Positions 1-8,621 are shown, counted from the stretch's first letter. The stretch is 47,052 nucleotides of DNA from Rhodopseudomonas sp. BR0M22 (GCF_010907035.1 NZ_QUMK01000044.1:1-47052); one strand, 5' to 3'. The notes: a model not told the origin generated them from the sequence alone. Made by a program: numbers and translations.

Positions 1-998
1 GGCCAGACGTAGCTGCGATCGAGCGGCACTGCCGCCTCGGCGCGCGCGCGATCGACATCGCCGGCTTCGAGCAACGTGCGGGTCGTCGCCGGATTGGCTC
101 GGAGCGCGTTGGCGAGATCATCGAGGTCGGGCAGCGGCGGCGGCGGTTTCCATTCCACCTCGAGCAGCCTCGCGGCTTCGATCGCCTGCTCCTCGCGCTC
201 GGCGACCACGCCGACGAAATCGCGCATGGTGACGACCGCCACCAGCCCGCGAATATGCGCCACCGACGCCTCGTCGACTCGGATCAGGCTGTTGCCGATG
301 AACGGCCCGGCATCGACTCCGGCGTAAGGCGGACGCACTACGCGGCCGTGCAACATCCCCGGCACACGGACATCGTGGACATAAACGAAATTACCAGTCG
401 CCTTGGCAGGAATGTCGACCCGCGCCATCCGCCGGCCGACGATGCGGTGATCAGCGACCGGCTTCAACGCGACCTCGTCGGCGAGCATCAACCGTTCCTG
501 GCGTCCCCTGAGCAGCTCCGCATAGGACACGCCAACATTACCCCCGTCGCGTGGATGTACCACGCCGTCCGTCACAGTGAGCTTGTCGGCGGGCAGCTCG
601 AGCGCCGGCACCGCGAGCGCCACCAGATGATGGCGCGCCTGCGCCGCCGCTTTACGTAGCGGCACCGCGGTGACCTGAATGCTGTCGCTGGCGATGGTCG
701 CACCCTGGTTCGGCGTCCCCGAGGTGTGGCCGAGCACCATGGTCACGCGCTCGAACGGAACATCGAGTTCTTCCGCGACGATCTGCGCAAAGGCGGTGCG
801 GATGCCGGTGCCGAGATCGACGTGGCCGCTGAAGGCAAGCACCTGGCCACTGTCATCGAGATACAGAAACAGATCGAGCGCACCGTCCGGCGGCGGCGCT
901 GTCGGCACCAGACCCCTGACATGCTGCGCCGGGCGCAACACGCCCAACGTGCCGGAGCGAGCCAAGAGCTCGGAAGGCGCCGGAGTCGGCTCGCTCAT
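1..998 (-). CDS. Molybdopterin-binding hydroxylase large subunit, N-terminal part (isoquinoline 1-oxidoreductase/nicotinate dehydrogenase B type), cut by window edge
   Basis: The leftward frame stays open from an ATG at 998 to the window edge, giving about 332 residues without a stop. Near residue 57 it reads GHVDLGTGIRTAFAQIVAEEL. This is the aldehyde-oxidase-family motif at the N-terminus, an order typical of IorB/NicB-type subunits rather than xanthine dehydrogenase. Such subunits bind the Mo-cytosine dinucleotide cofactor and hydroxylate N-heteroaromatic rings with water as the oxygen source. The ATG overlaps the TGA of the small-subunit gene (ATGA at 995-998), so the two are co-translated. 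The Mo ligand region and any C-terminal cytochrome domain lie outside the window. The family call is firm; the substrate is inferred from the neighbouring reductase. Confidence 0.85.
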   Translation of the reverse strand, partial: MSEPTPAPSELLARSGTLGVLRPAQHVRGLVPTAPPPDGALDLFLYLDDSGQVLAFSGHVDLGTGIRTAFAQIVAEELDVPFERVTMVLGHTSGTPNQGATIASDSIQVTAVPLRKAAAQARHHLVALAVPALELPADKLTVTDGVVHPRDGGNVGVSYAELLRGRQERLMLADEVALKPVADHRIVGRRMARVDIPAKATGNFVYVHDVRVPGMLHGRVVRPPYAGVDAGPFIGNSLIRVDEASVAHIRGLVAVVTMRDFVGVVAEREEQAIEAARLLEVEWKPPPPLPDLDDLANALRANPATTRTLLEAGDVDRARAEAAVPLDRSYVW

Positions 999-1507
999 GG
1001 CGTCCCACCCTGCGCTGAGTCCGCGGCGTGATCGCAGCCCGGCGCGCCGGCGGCCGCCATCACCGCCCGCAGAATCTCCACATGGGTCCCGCAGCGGCAT
1101 AGATTGTAGCGCAGCGCCTGACGAACCTGATCTTCGGTCGGACACTGGTTGCGGCTGAGAAACGCCGCCGCGGTCATGATCATGCCGTTCAGGCAATAGC
1201 CGCACTGCGCCGCCTGTGCGTCGATGAATGCCTGCTGCACGGGATGCAACGCAGCCAGCGAACCGAGCCCTTCGAGCGTGGTGACCGAACGCCCCTCCAC
1301 GGTTTTCAGCGTGACGACACATGACCGCGCTGCAACGCCGTCGATCAGCACCGTGCAGGCGCCGCACTCCCCGAGCCCGCAGCCGAATTTGGGCCCGTTC
1401 AGTCCGAGATCGTTGCGAAGTACGTAAATCAGCCGGGTGTCGCGCGGCAGGTCGAAGCTATGGACAGCACCGTTAACGGTAAACGCGACCGGTCCGGCGG
1501 CGGTCAT
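995..1507 (-). CDS. (2Fe-2S)-binding small subunit of the molybdenum hydroxylase
   Basis: This 170-residue protein carries two [2Fe-2S] clusters that pass electrons from the Mo site of the large subunit. The plant-ferredoxin-type cysteines are in GCGLGECGACTVLIDG, near residues 38-53. The second cluster motif is CGYCLNG followed by NLCRCGTH. The length fits NdhS/NicA/IorA-type subunits. I chose the ATG at 1507, preceded by GGACGAG; the frame is open further upstream to 1657, but that stretch has no family features and would overlap the promoter. It is the first gene of a leftward operon, divergent from the reductase gene. The partner at 998 overlaps its stop codon. Confidence 0.88.
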   Translation of the reverse strand: MTAAGPVAFTVNGAVHSFDLPRDTRLIYVLRNDLGLNGPKFGCGLGECGACTVLIDGVAARSCVVTLKTVEGRSVTTLEGLGSLAALHPVQQAFIDAQAAQCGYCLNGMIMTAAAFLSRNQCPTEDQVRQALRYNLCRCGTHVEILRAVMAAAGAPGCDHAADSAQGGTP

Positions 1508-1615
1508 CTCGTCCGCGCCCCGCGGCACGCCAGAACCGGCTGCTGATAACTCCGGCGGCGGAGATGTCGGACGGTCCGGCAAGCACGGTTCCCCTGGTAA
1601 CGAAGCCTCGGCGAG

Positions 1616-1733
1616 ATTGTTTCTGTACCAATGATCATCGTCAAGTGCCGTTTGCACTGCGATGTGAGTTTGTGCAGTGCATGCTTATTCCTTGTGCTTG
1701 ACTTGCGCTCGGCGCGGCGATTTCATTGGTACA
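1616..1733. promoter_or_regulatory. Divergent promoter/operator between hydroxylase and reductase operons
   Basis: A perfect 11-bp inverted repeat lies at 1624-1634 (TGTACCAATGA) and 1723-1733 (TCATTGGTACA). An inner 8-bp inverted repeat lies at 1653-1660 (TGCACTGC) and 1674-1681 (GCAGTGCA). The leftward promoter candidate is TTGACG at 1644-1639, a 17-bp spacer and AACAAT at 1621-1616; the outer half-site sits inside the spacer. The rightward candidate is TTGACT at 1698-1703, 17 bp, then a poor -10 TTTCAT at 1721-1726; the other half-site overlaps the -10 and start. The symmetry suggests one repressor controlling both operons. The MarR protein at 10128 is the obvious candidate, but this is inference. 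Confidence 0.6.
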
Positions 1734-1783
1734 CATACAAATACAGGCAAGCCCCTCACGGTCGCCCTGGAGCCAGCAGCGGA

Positions 1784-3280
1784 ATGCAGAACGACATTAC
1801 GAACGGCTTAGGCGCGGCGAGCGACGGCAGGATCCGCTGCGACGCCTGTCCGGTGATGTGCTACATCAAGCCGGGCGCAAGCGGCGCCTGCGACCGCTAT
1901 GCCAATCACGAAGGCGAATTGGTGCGGGTCGACCCGCATGTGCTACTCGACCGCACCCTCGCGGAGGGCGGCGCGATCGTCCCTTTCCACCGCGACGGCT
2001 CCTGGGACGGCAAGCTGATCGCCGAAGGCCACACCTTCGTCACAGCGATCGGCGCTGGAACCACCTACCCCGACTATAAACCCGCGCCGTTCATCGTCTC
2101 GTCCGAAGTCAGCGGCGTCGACATGGTCACCGTCGTCACCGAGGGCATCTTCAGTTACTGCGGCGTCAAAGTGAAGATCGACACGGACCGTTTCCTTGGG
2201 ACCGAACAATCCGTCGTGCGCGCTTCGGGCGAAGCCGTTGGTCACGTCACCACTTCGGAATACGGCTCACAGATGCTGTCGCTCGGCGGCGTGCATCACC
2301 TCACCGGCGGCGGCAAGAAGGAAGGCCGTGTCACCTGCGACGTGCTGCTCGATCTGTGCAATCGCAAGCCGGTCGAGCTGACGATCGACGGCGGTGCAAA
2401 AGTGGTAGTTCAGGCCGGCCAGCCGCCGATAGTCAACGGCGTCACCGAGGAGCGAATGCGCGTCGGCTGCGGCTCCGCCACGATCGGCATGTTTGCCAAA
2501 CAGTGGTACGGACAGGTCGACGAAGTCGTCGTCGTCGACGATCACATCACCGGCGTATTGTCCGAGCATCAGGCCGGCAAGTTGCTCGGCGTGCCCGACA
2601 CCGGCATCAAGATGAAGGGGCGCCGCTCGACACCCGGTCGCTACTTCCAGGTCGCCGAGCCCGGCACCGGCTGGGGCGGCACCAACATCTCGGATCCGTT
2701 GTCGATCATTCACCCGTTCGACAAGAAGGTGGCTTGGCCGGGGCTGCGGCTGTTCTTCATCTCGACCACCGGCGAGCACGCCGCTTACTTCGAGCTGGAC
2801 GATGATCTGGCTCCTCGAGCCAAGGAGATGCCGCCCGGGCTCGTCGCTTCTTGCGCCCGCATCCGCGACAATTGCGAACCGGCGCTCTCGACCGTGCTGT
2901 TCATGGCCGGCGCAGGCGGCTCGCTCCGCTCTGGCGTCACCGAAGATCCGGTGCGCCTTACCCGCTCGGTGAAGGACGCGCTCACCTACGTCACCTGCGG
3001 CGGCGCGCCGGTCTACGTCTATCCCGGCGGCGGCATCACCTTCATGGTCGACGTGATGCGGATGCCGGAAAACGCCTTCGGCTACGTGCCGACCCCGGCA
3101 CTGGTGGCGCCGATCGAATTCACGCTGCGGCTGACGGACTACGCCGAGCTCGGCGGTCACATGGACGAAGTCCGCCGCGTCTCGTCGATGGCCGCCGGCG
3201 ACAGTCAGCGAGCAATCGCCCCGCATGCCGACAATCCTTGGCCGCTGTCGCCGAACGGCGCCAAGCGATCGTTCGGGTGA
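1784..3280 (+). CDS. 6-hydroxynicotinate reductase-like iron-sulfur protein
   Basis: This 498-residue protein resembles the 6-hydroxynicotinate reductase family known from nicotinate fermentation in Eubacterium barkeri. That enzyme reduces 6-hydroxynicotinate to the tetrahydro-6-oxo compound with reduced ferredoxin. A cysteine cluster at residues 19, 22, 26 and 36 (CDACPVMC then GACDRY) looks like a ferredoxin-type Fe-S site. The rest is one long, glycine-rich, soluble domain with no membrane segment. The ATG at 1784 is chosen because it directly precedes the Cys cluster; the frame is open upstream to 1631, but that part overlaps the operator. It is the first gene of a rightward operon, 3 bp before the UPF0280 gene. 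The family call rests on recollection of sequence features; the true substrate may be another hydroxylated N-heterocycle. Confidence 0.7.
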   Translation: MQNDITNGLGAASDGRIRCDACPVMCYIKPGASGACDRYANHEGELVRVDPHVLLDRTLAEGGAIVPFHRDGSWDGKLIAEGHTFVTAIGAGTTYPDYKPAPFIVSSEVSGVDMVTVVTEGIFSYCGVKVKIDTDRFLGTEQSVVRASGEAVGHVTTSEYGSQMLSLGGVHHLTGGGKKEGRVTCDVLLDLCNRKPVELTIDGGAKVVVQAGQPPIVNGVTEERMRVGCGSATIGMFAKQWYGQVDEVVVVDDHITGVLSEHQAGKLLGVPDTGIKMKGRRSTPGRYFQVAEPGTGWGGTNISDPLSIIHPFDKKVAWPGLRLFFISTTGEHAAYFELDDDLAPRAKEMPPGLVASCARIRDNCEPALSTVLFMAGAGGSLRSGVTEDPVRLTRSVKDALTYVTCGGAPVYVYPGGGITFMVDVMRMPENAFGYVPTPALVAPIEFTLRLTDYAELGGHMDEVRRVSSMAAGDSQRAIAPHADNPWPLSPNGAKRSFG

Positions 3281-3283
3281 CGT

Positions 3284-4198
3284 ATGGGCGCCGCCTCGCA
3301 GCTCAGATCGCCGACGGCTGGACGCGCCATACAGGCCGCGCTGCTCGCGGACGGCCGCCGTCTGCATCTGCATGATGGCCCGATCGACCTGATCATCGAA
3401 GCGACCGGCGAGCCGCCGGCGGTACGCGCGGCTTACGTCCGCGCAGCAGAACGCTTCGCCGGCCTTCTCGACGCCCTTTGCGCAGAGCTGCCGGGTCTGC
3501 GCGCGCCGGCCGGACCCGACGCCGCGCCGCTCGCCCATGTCGTGGCGCGCCACATGCAGCAGGCAGTGGCACCGTTTGCGGCCGACGTCTTCATCACGCC
3601 GATGGCAGCCGTGGCCGGCGCGGTCGCCGAACACGTTCTGCAGGCGCTGATCGGCCCCGGTATCACCCGCGGTTACGTCAATAATGGCGGCGACATCGCG
3701 CTGCATTTGCCGCCGGGCGCCACCGTCACGGTCGGCCTGGTCGCGCGGCCGGACCGGCCGGCCCTCGTCGGAACCGCCACGATCGATCATGCCAGCCCTA
3801 TCCGCGGCATCGCCACCAGCGGCTGGCGCGGCCGCAGCTTCTCGCTCGGCATCGCCGATGCGGTGACCGTCCTCGCTCCATCCGCGTCGATGGCCGATGC
3901 GGCCGCCACCGTGATCGCCAATGCGGTCGATCTGCCGGATCATCCCGGCATCGTTCGGGTGCCGGCATGCGAATTACAGCCCAACAACGATCTCGGCGCC
4001 CGTCTCGTTACGCGCAACGTTCCGGAGCTGTCCACGCCGGCACGAGCTGCCGCGCTCGAAGCCGGTCTCGATGTCGCACGGAATCTCGCCGCGCGCGGGC
4101 TGATCTGCGACGCCGCCCTGCACCTGCAGGGCGAGACCGTCAGCGTCGGCACCGCAACGCTCGTCCTCCAACCGCATCAGGAACTCGCCGATGCCTGA
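3284..4198 (+). CDS. UPF0280 family (ApbE-like) protein
   Basis: A 304-residue soluble protein of the UPF0280 family, which shares the ApbE (FAD:protein FMN transferase) fold. The visible ApbE-like signature is GYVNNGGDIALHL with NNGGD at residues 133-137, matching the NxGGD motif of ApbE proteins. No signal peptide is seen, so it should be cytoplasmic. It starts 3 bp after the reductase stop and overlaps the next gene by 8 bp, so it is part of the same transcript. The function is not established. Roles in flavin handling of the adjacent reductase, or a separate ring-processing step, are both possible. Confidence 0.75.
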   Translation: MGAASQLRSPTAGRAIQAALLADGRRLHLHDGPIDLIIEATGEPPAVRAAYVRAAERFAGLLDALCAELPGLRAPAGPDAAPLAHVVARHMQQAVAPFAADVFITPMAAVAGAVAEHVLQALIGPGITRGYVNNGGDIALHLPPGATVTVGLVARPDRPALVGTATIDHASPIRGIATSGWRGRSFSLGIADAVTVLAPSASMADAAATVIANAVDLPDHPGIVRVPACELQPNNDLGARLVTRNVPELSTPARAAALEAGLDVARNLAARGLICDAALHLQGETVSVGTATLVLQPHQELADA

Positions 4199-4775
4199 AG
4201 TCAAAGTCCGCAAGAAACTGCTGATCACCGAGGAGGTGTTCCACGAAGGTGGCCCGATCGCCTCGAGCCCGCGCAAGCGCAGTGCGATCATCGCCGTGAT
4301 CGAGAACCCGTTCGCAGGCCGCTATGTCGAGGCGATTTCCGGCTTCATGGACGATCTGACGCCGCTCGGCGTCGCGCTCGCGGGCGAGCTGTTGCAGGCA
4401 CTCGGCGGCGACGCCAAGGCGGTCGATGGCTACGGCAAAGGCGCCATCGTCGGCGCGAGCGGCGAACTCGAACACGGTGCCCTGTGGCATGTGCCCGGCG
4501 GCTACGCGATGCGTGAGATTCTCGGCGACGCGAAGGCGATCGTGCCTTCGACCAAGAAAGTCGGCGGCCCCGGTACCCGGCTCGACGTGCCGATCACCCA
4601 TGTCAACGCCTCCTACGTGCGCAGTCATTTCGACGCCATGGAGGTCGGCGTACCGGATGCGCCGAAGGCCGACGAGATCGCATTGGTACTGGTGATGAGC
4701 TGCGGTCCGCGCGTCCACGCCCGCGTCGGCGGGCTCGCTGCGGCTGACATCAAGGGCGAGGACGGGCTGCGATGA
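4191..4775 (+). CDS. DUF1185 (amino acid synthesis family) protein, copy 1
   Basis: This 194-residue protein belongs to the DUF1185/PF06684 'amino acid synthesis' family, whose one structurally studied member has a chorismate-mutase-like fold; no reaction is established. Characteristic segments are VIENPFAGRYVE near residue 36, the HVNASYVRSHFDAMEV region near 138, and a C-terminus ending KGEDGLR. It overlaps the 3' end of the UPF0280 gene by 8 bp and the start of the second copy by 4 bp. The tight packing ties it to the reductase operon and suggests a role after ring reduction, such as ring opening or tautomerisation. That role is inference. Confidence 0.8.
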   Translation: MPEVKVRKKLLITEEVFHEGGPIASSPRKRSAIIAVIENPFAGRYVEAISGFMDDLTPLGVALAGELLQALGGDAKAVDGYGKGAIVGASGELEHGALWHVPGGYAMREILGDAKAIVPSTKKVGGPGTRLDVPITHVNASYVRSHFDAMEVGVPDAPKADEIALVLVMSCGPRVHARVGGLAAADIKGEDGLR

Positions 4776-5356
4776 AGGCGAAAATCCGCAAGATCGTCGT
4801 TGTGGTCGAAGAAACGCTGACCGAGATGGGGCGCACGATCACGCCGCCGACACGCCAGGCCGCCGCTCTGGCGGTGATCGAGAACCCGTTCGCGGGCCGC
4901 TACGTCGAGGATCTCTCCGAACTGAGCGCGATCGGCGAGGAACTCGGCGGCCTGCTTGCCGCGAGAGCGGTGGCGGCGCTCGGGATCGAGGGACCGGAAG
5001 CCGAGAGCTACGGTAAAGCCGCGCTGGTCGGCGAGAACGGCGAGCTCGAACACGCCGCGGCGCTGCTGCATCCGAAAATGGGCACCCCGGTGCGCAAGGT
5101 GCTCGGCAAGGGCGCGGCTCTGATTCCGTCGTCGAAGCGACGCGGCGGGCTCGGCGCCGAATTGGACATCCCGCTCGGCCACAAGGACGCCGCCTATGTG
5201 CGCAGCCACTTCGGCGGCATGCAGGTGAACGTGCCGGATGCGCCGCGCGCGAACGAAATCGTGGTGGCTGTGGCGGTGACCGATTCCGGCCGGCCTCTGC
5301 CGCGAGTCGGCGGGCTCACCACCGCCGAGATCAAGGGTGAAGACGGTTTGCGTTGA
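4772..5356 (+). CDS. DUF1185 (amino acid synthesis family) protein, copy 2
   Basis: This is a tandem paralogue of the preceding gene with exactly the same length (194 residues). It shares VIENPFAGRYVE, the AYVRSHF-GM-V segment, VPDAP and the final KGEDGLR, but diverges elsewhere. The ATG overlaps the TGA of copy 1 (ATGA at 4772-4775), which points to translational coupling and perhaps a 1:1 complex. The stop is 39 bp before the binding-protein gene. The reaction is unknown. The divergence argues against simple redundancy; a heteromeric enzyme or two successive steps on related intermediates are plausible. Confidence 0.8.
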   Translation: MKAKIRKIVVVVEETLTEMGRTITPPTRQAAALAVIENPFAGRYVEDLSELSAIGEELGGLLAARAVAALGIEGPEAESYGKAALVGENGELEHAAALLHPKMGTPVRKVLGKGAALIPSSKRRGGLGAELDIPLGHKDAAYVRSHFGGMQVNVPDAPRANEIVVAVAVTDSGRPLPRVGGLTTAEIKGEDGLR

Positions 5357-5395
5357 GGACGTTGGCTGAGGTCGTGAACAGGAGGGCTTGAACGG

Positions 5396-6592
5396 ATGAA
5401 ATACGTAGCAGGACTGGCGTTGTCGGCGTTGCTGTTGGCCTCTGGCGCAGCACACGCCCAGCAGGGCGAAATCAAGGTCGGCGAGATCAATTCGTATTCG
5501 GCTTTGCCCGGCTTCACCGAACCCTATCGCAAGGGCATGGAGCTCGCCCTGAAGCAGATCAACGATGCCGGCGGCATCAAGGGCAAGAAGCTGGTCATCA
5601 TCTCCAAGGACGACGGCGCCAAGCCGGGCGACGCGCTGACCGCGGCCAACGAGCTGGTGTCTCGCGACGGCGTGGTGCTGCTCGCCGGCGGGTTCCTGTC
5701 GAATATCGGCCTCGCGCTGTCGGATTTCGCCAAGCAGAAGCAGGTTTTGTACATCGCCGCCGAACCGCTGACCGACGCGATCGTGTGGTCCAAGGGCAAC
5801 GACTACACCTTCCGCCTGCGCACGTCGAACTACATGCAGGCGTCGATGCTGGCCGAGGAAGCCGCCAAGCTGCCGGCCAAGAAGTGGGCCACCATCGCCC
5901 CGAACTACGAGTTCGGCCAGTCGTTCGTCGCCGCCTTCAAAGAGGCGTTGACGAAGAAGCGCCCGGACGTCGAGTTCATCGCCGAACAGTGGCCGCCGCT
6001 GAACAAGATCGACGCCGGTCCGGTGCTGCAGGCGATCGACGCCGCCAAGCCGGATGCGATCCTCAACGCAACCTTCGCCGGCGATCTCGTCAAGCTGGTC
6101 CGCGAAGGCAACACGCGCGGCGTGTTCAAGGACCGCGCGGTCGTGAGCTATCTCACCGGCGAGCCGGAATATCTCGATCCGCTGAAGGACGAAACGCCGG
6201 AAGGCTGGATCGTCACCGGCTATCCGTGGTACGCGATCAAGACCGCCGTGCATCAGGCGTTCCTCGACGCCTATCAGAAGGCATACAACGACTATCCCCG
6301 GCTCGGTTCGGTGGTCGGCTATTCGACGGTGAAATCGATCGCCGCCGTGCTGAACGCCACCGACGATCACTCCACCGCCAGCCTGATCAAGGCGATGAAG
6401 GAACTCAAGGTCGACACCCCGTTCGGACCGGTGGTGTATCGCGGCGCCGACCACCAGTCGACGCTCGGTGCCTATGTCGGCAAGACCGCCAAGAAAGACG
6501 GCAAGGGCATCATGGTCGACATCGAGTTCAAGAAGGGCGCCGACTACCTGCCGAGCGAAGCCGAGGCCGCCAAGCTACGGCCGGCGAACTAA
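5396..6592 (+). CDS. Branched-chain amino acid-type ABC transporter, periplasmic substrate-binding protein
   Basis: A 398-residue LivJ/LivK-like (Peripla_BP_6) binding protein. The signal peptide covers residues 1-22 and ends AHA before QQGEIKVG. The mature start, the EPYRKGMELALKQINDAGGIKGKKL block and the KLVREGNTRGVF block are typical of the family. A strong Shine-Dalgarno site (AGGAGGG near 5380) precedes the ATG. It follows the DUF1185 genes by 39 bp and leads the transporter genes. The family takes up amino acids, but also amides and aromatic acids. Given the neighbours, the ligand is more likely the heterocycle degraded here, or a carboxylated relative, than leucine. Confidence 0.88.
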   Translation: MKYVAGLALSALLLASGAAHAQQGEIKVGEINSYSALPGFTEPYRKGMELALKQINDAGGIKGKKLVIISKDDGAKPGDALTAANELVSRDGVVLLAGGFLSNIGLALSDFAKQKQVLYIAAEPLTDAIVWSKGNDYTFRLRTSNYMQASMLAEEAAKLPAKKWATIAPNYEFGQSFVAAFKEALTKKRPDVEFIAEQWPPLNKIDAGPVLQAIDAAKPDAILNATFAGDLVKLVREGNTRGVFKDRAVVSYLTGEPEYLDPLKDETPEGWIVTGYPWYAIKTAVHQAFLDAYQKAYNDYPRLGSVVGYSTVKSIAAVLNATDDHSTASLIKAMKELKVDTPFGPVVYRGADHQSTLGAYVGKTAKKDGKGIMVDIEFKKGADYLPSEAEAAKLRPAN

Positions 6593-6701
6593 TCCGACCG
6601 AACGGGCGGCGCAGCGGCGCCGCTCGTTCCGACCGGCCGCCGCACAGCGGGGGCCGTGATCCTCAGCAAGCCGACGACCCGAAGCACGAAAGGCGTCAGA
6701 C

Positions 6702-8621
6702 GTGGAACTTCTCTTTGTCCAGGCCCTCAGCGGACTTGCCAGCGCGGCATCGCTGTTCCTGGTGGCGTCCGGCCTGTCGATCATCTTCGGCGTCACCCGC
6801 ATCGTAAACTTCGCGCACGGCGCCTTCTATATGCTCGGCGCCTATGTGGCCTACACGCTGACCAGCCGCTTCGCCGGCCCGCTCGGATTTTGGGGCGGAC
6901 TGCTGGTCGCGAGTCTCATCGTCGCAGCACTCGGCGCGCTGATGGAGATGGTGCTGCTGCGGCGGATCTATCAGGCGCCCGAACTGTTCCAGCTGCTCGC
7001 CACATTCGGCGTCACGCTGATGGTGCAGGATCTGGTGGTGGTGATCTGGGGCGCCGACGATCTGCTCGGGCCGCGCGCGCCCGGCTTCACCGGTGCCTTC
7101 AGCCTGTTCGGCCGCAACATTCCGACCTACGACCTGCTGCTGATCGCGCTCGGGCCGGCTGTACTCGGCCTGTTGTGGCTGCTGTTCCACCGCACCCGCT
7201 GGGGCGTACTGGTGCGCGCCGCCACGCAGGATCGCGACATGGTGGCGTGCCTCGGCGTCAATCAGAAATGGCTGTTCACCAGCGTGTTCGCGCTCGGTGT
7301 GTTTCTCGCCGCGCTCGGCGGCGCGCTGCAGATCCCGCGCACCACCGTGACCCACTACATGGACCTTTCGATCATCGTCGAAGTCTTCGTAGTCGTGGTG
7401 ATCGGCGGCCTCGGCTCGGTGACCGGTGCCTTCGTCGCCGCTGTGCTGGTGTCCGAGCTGAACGCGCTCGGCATCCTCGCGCTGCCGAAAATCTCGCTGG
7501 TCGCGGTGTTCTTGGTGATGGCCGTGGTGCTGGTGGTACGGCCGTTCGGCCTTTTCGGCAAAGCCGAACGGGCTCCGCGCAGCAGCGCCGGCACCTCGTT
7601 CCGGCCGTGGAAGCCGATGACGAGCATCGAGCGGATCGGCGTAGCCCTGATCGTCGCGCTGGCGGCACTGCTGCCGCTGTTCGCCGGCAACTACGCGCTC
7701 AGCGTCGGCTCCGAGATTTTGGTGTTCGTGCTGTTCGCCGCCAGCCTGCACTTCATGATGACGGTCGGAGGCCTCGCGTCGTTCGGTCACGCCGCCTATT
7801 TCGGTCTGGGCGCCTATGGCGCAGCGTTCGCGATCAAGTTTCTCGGCGCGCCGATGGGCGTGGCGCTGCTCATCGGACCGCTGTTCGGCTTGGCCGGCGC
7901 AGTCATCTCCGGGTGGTTCTGCGTTCGCCTGTCCGGCGTGTATTTCGCGATGCTCACACTGGCCTTCGCCCAGATCATCTGGTCGGTGGCGTTCCAATGG
8001 GTCGAGGTCACCGGCGGCGACAACGGCATCCTCGGCATCTGGCCATCGCGCTGGGCGTCGAGCCCGGAGGGCTTCTTCTGGCTGACGCTGGCGATCGTCG
8101 CCGTCAGCGTCGCATTGCTGCGCGTGCTGGTGTTCTCGCCGTTCGGCTTCGGCCTCCGCGCCACGCGTGACAACACGCTCCGCGCCGACGCCATCGGCAT
8201 CGATCGCAAATCGGTGCAATGGGCGGCATTCATAGTATCGGGTACGTTCGCCGGGCTCGCCGGAGCGCTGTTCGCCTTCCTAAAGGGTTCGGTGTTTCCG
8301 GAGACGCTCGGCATTCCGATCTCGGTCGACGGCTTGGTCATGGTGCTGCTGGGCGGCATCGAGACGGTGTCGGGTGCGGTCGTCGGTGCCATCTTCTACA
8401 AGGCGCTGGCGATCTGGCTGATGAGTCAGACCGACCTGTCGAAGCTCGTGCTCGGCGCCATCATCGTGCTGCTGGTGGTGGCCTCGCCCAAAGGCATCGT
8501 CGGTTTCATCGAGCAGATTCGCCATCGACGACCTCCCAGCCCGAACGGCGCGGGGTCTTCGGCGGCACGCGCCGATGCTTCCGACGCGCTCGGTATCGCC
8601 AAGATGAAGGTCGCCGAATGA
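6702..8621 (+). CDS. Fused LivH-LivM-type ABC transporter permease
   Basis: A 639-residue inner-membrane protein joining two permeases normally encoded separately. Residues 1 to about 290 are LivH-like (SIIFGVTRIVNFAHGAFYMLGAY near the start, VVVVIGGLGSVTGAF later). Residues from about 310 are LivM-like (GGLASFGHAAYFGLGAYGAA, then VMVLLGGIETVSGAVVGA). The join is a hydrophilic linker around FGLFGKAERAPRSS. The GTG at 6702 is the start, preceded by AAGG. A tail of about 35 residues after the last membrane segment is hydrophilic. The stop overlaps the ATG of the ATPase gene. Natural LivHM fusions occur in this order, so it is not necessarily a broken gene. Confidence 0.88.
   Translation: MELLFVQALSGLASAASLFLVASGLSIIFGVTRIVNFAHGAFYMLGAYVAYTLTSRFAGPLGFWGGLLVASLIVAALGALMEMVLLRRIYQAPELFQLLATFGVTLMVQDLVVVIWGADDLLGPRAPGFTGAFSLFGRNIPTYDLLLIALGPAVLGLLWLLFHRTRWGVLVRAATQDRDMVACLGVNQKWLFTSVFALGVFLAALGGALQIPRTTVTHYMDLSIIVEVFVVVVIGGLGSVTGAFVAAVLVSELNALGILALPKISLVAVFLVMAVVLVVRPFGLFGKAERAPRSSAGTSFRPWKPMTSIERIGVALIVALAALLPLFAGNYALSVGSEILVFVLFAASLHFMMTVGGLASFGHAAYFGLGAYGAAFAIKFLGAPMGVALLIGPLFGLAGAVISGWFCVRLSGVYFAMLTLAFAQIIWSVAFQWVEVTGGDNGILGIWPSRWASSPEGFFWLTLAIVAVSVALLRVLVFSPFGFGLRATRDNTLRADAIGIDRKSVQWAAFIVSGTFAGLAGALFAFLKGSVFPETLGIPISVDGLVMVLLGGIETVSGAVVGAIFYKALAIWLMSQTDLSKLVLGAIIVLLVVASPKGIVGFIEQIRHRRPPSPNGAGSSAARADASDALGIAKMKVAE

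Noticed and set aside
1631-1783. N-terminal extension of the reductase to the first ATG
   Set aside because: The added 51 residues are unlike the family and would overlap both inverted repeats and the promoter.
2267-3943. Long open antisense frame (about 558 codons) opposite the reductase and UPF0280 genes
   Set aside because: It is Arg/His/Asp-rich with no family motif, as expected from the complement of GC-rich coding DNA. The + strand genes are clearly real.
4625-6454. Antisense frame of about 609 codons opposite DUF1185 and the binding-protein gene
   Set aside because: Low-complexity composition and no start context; it shadows three well-supported genes.
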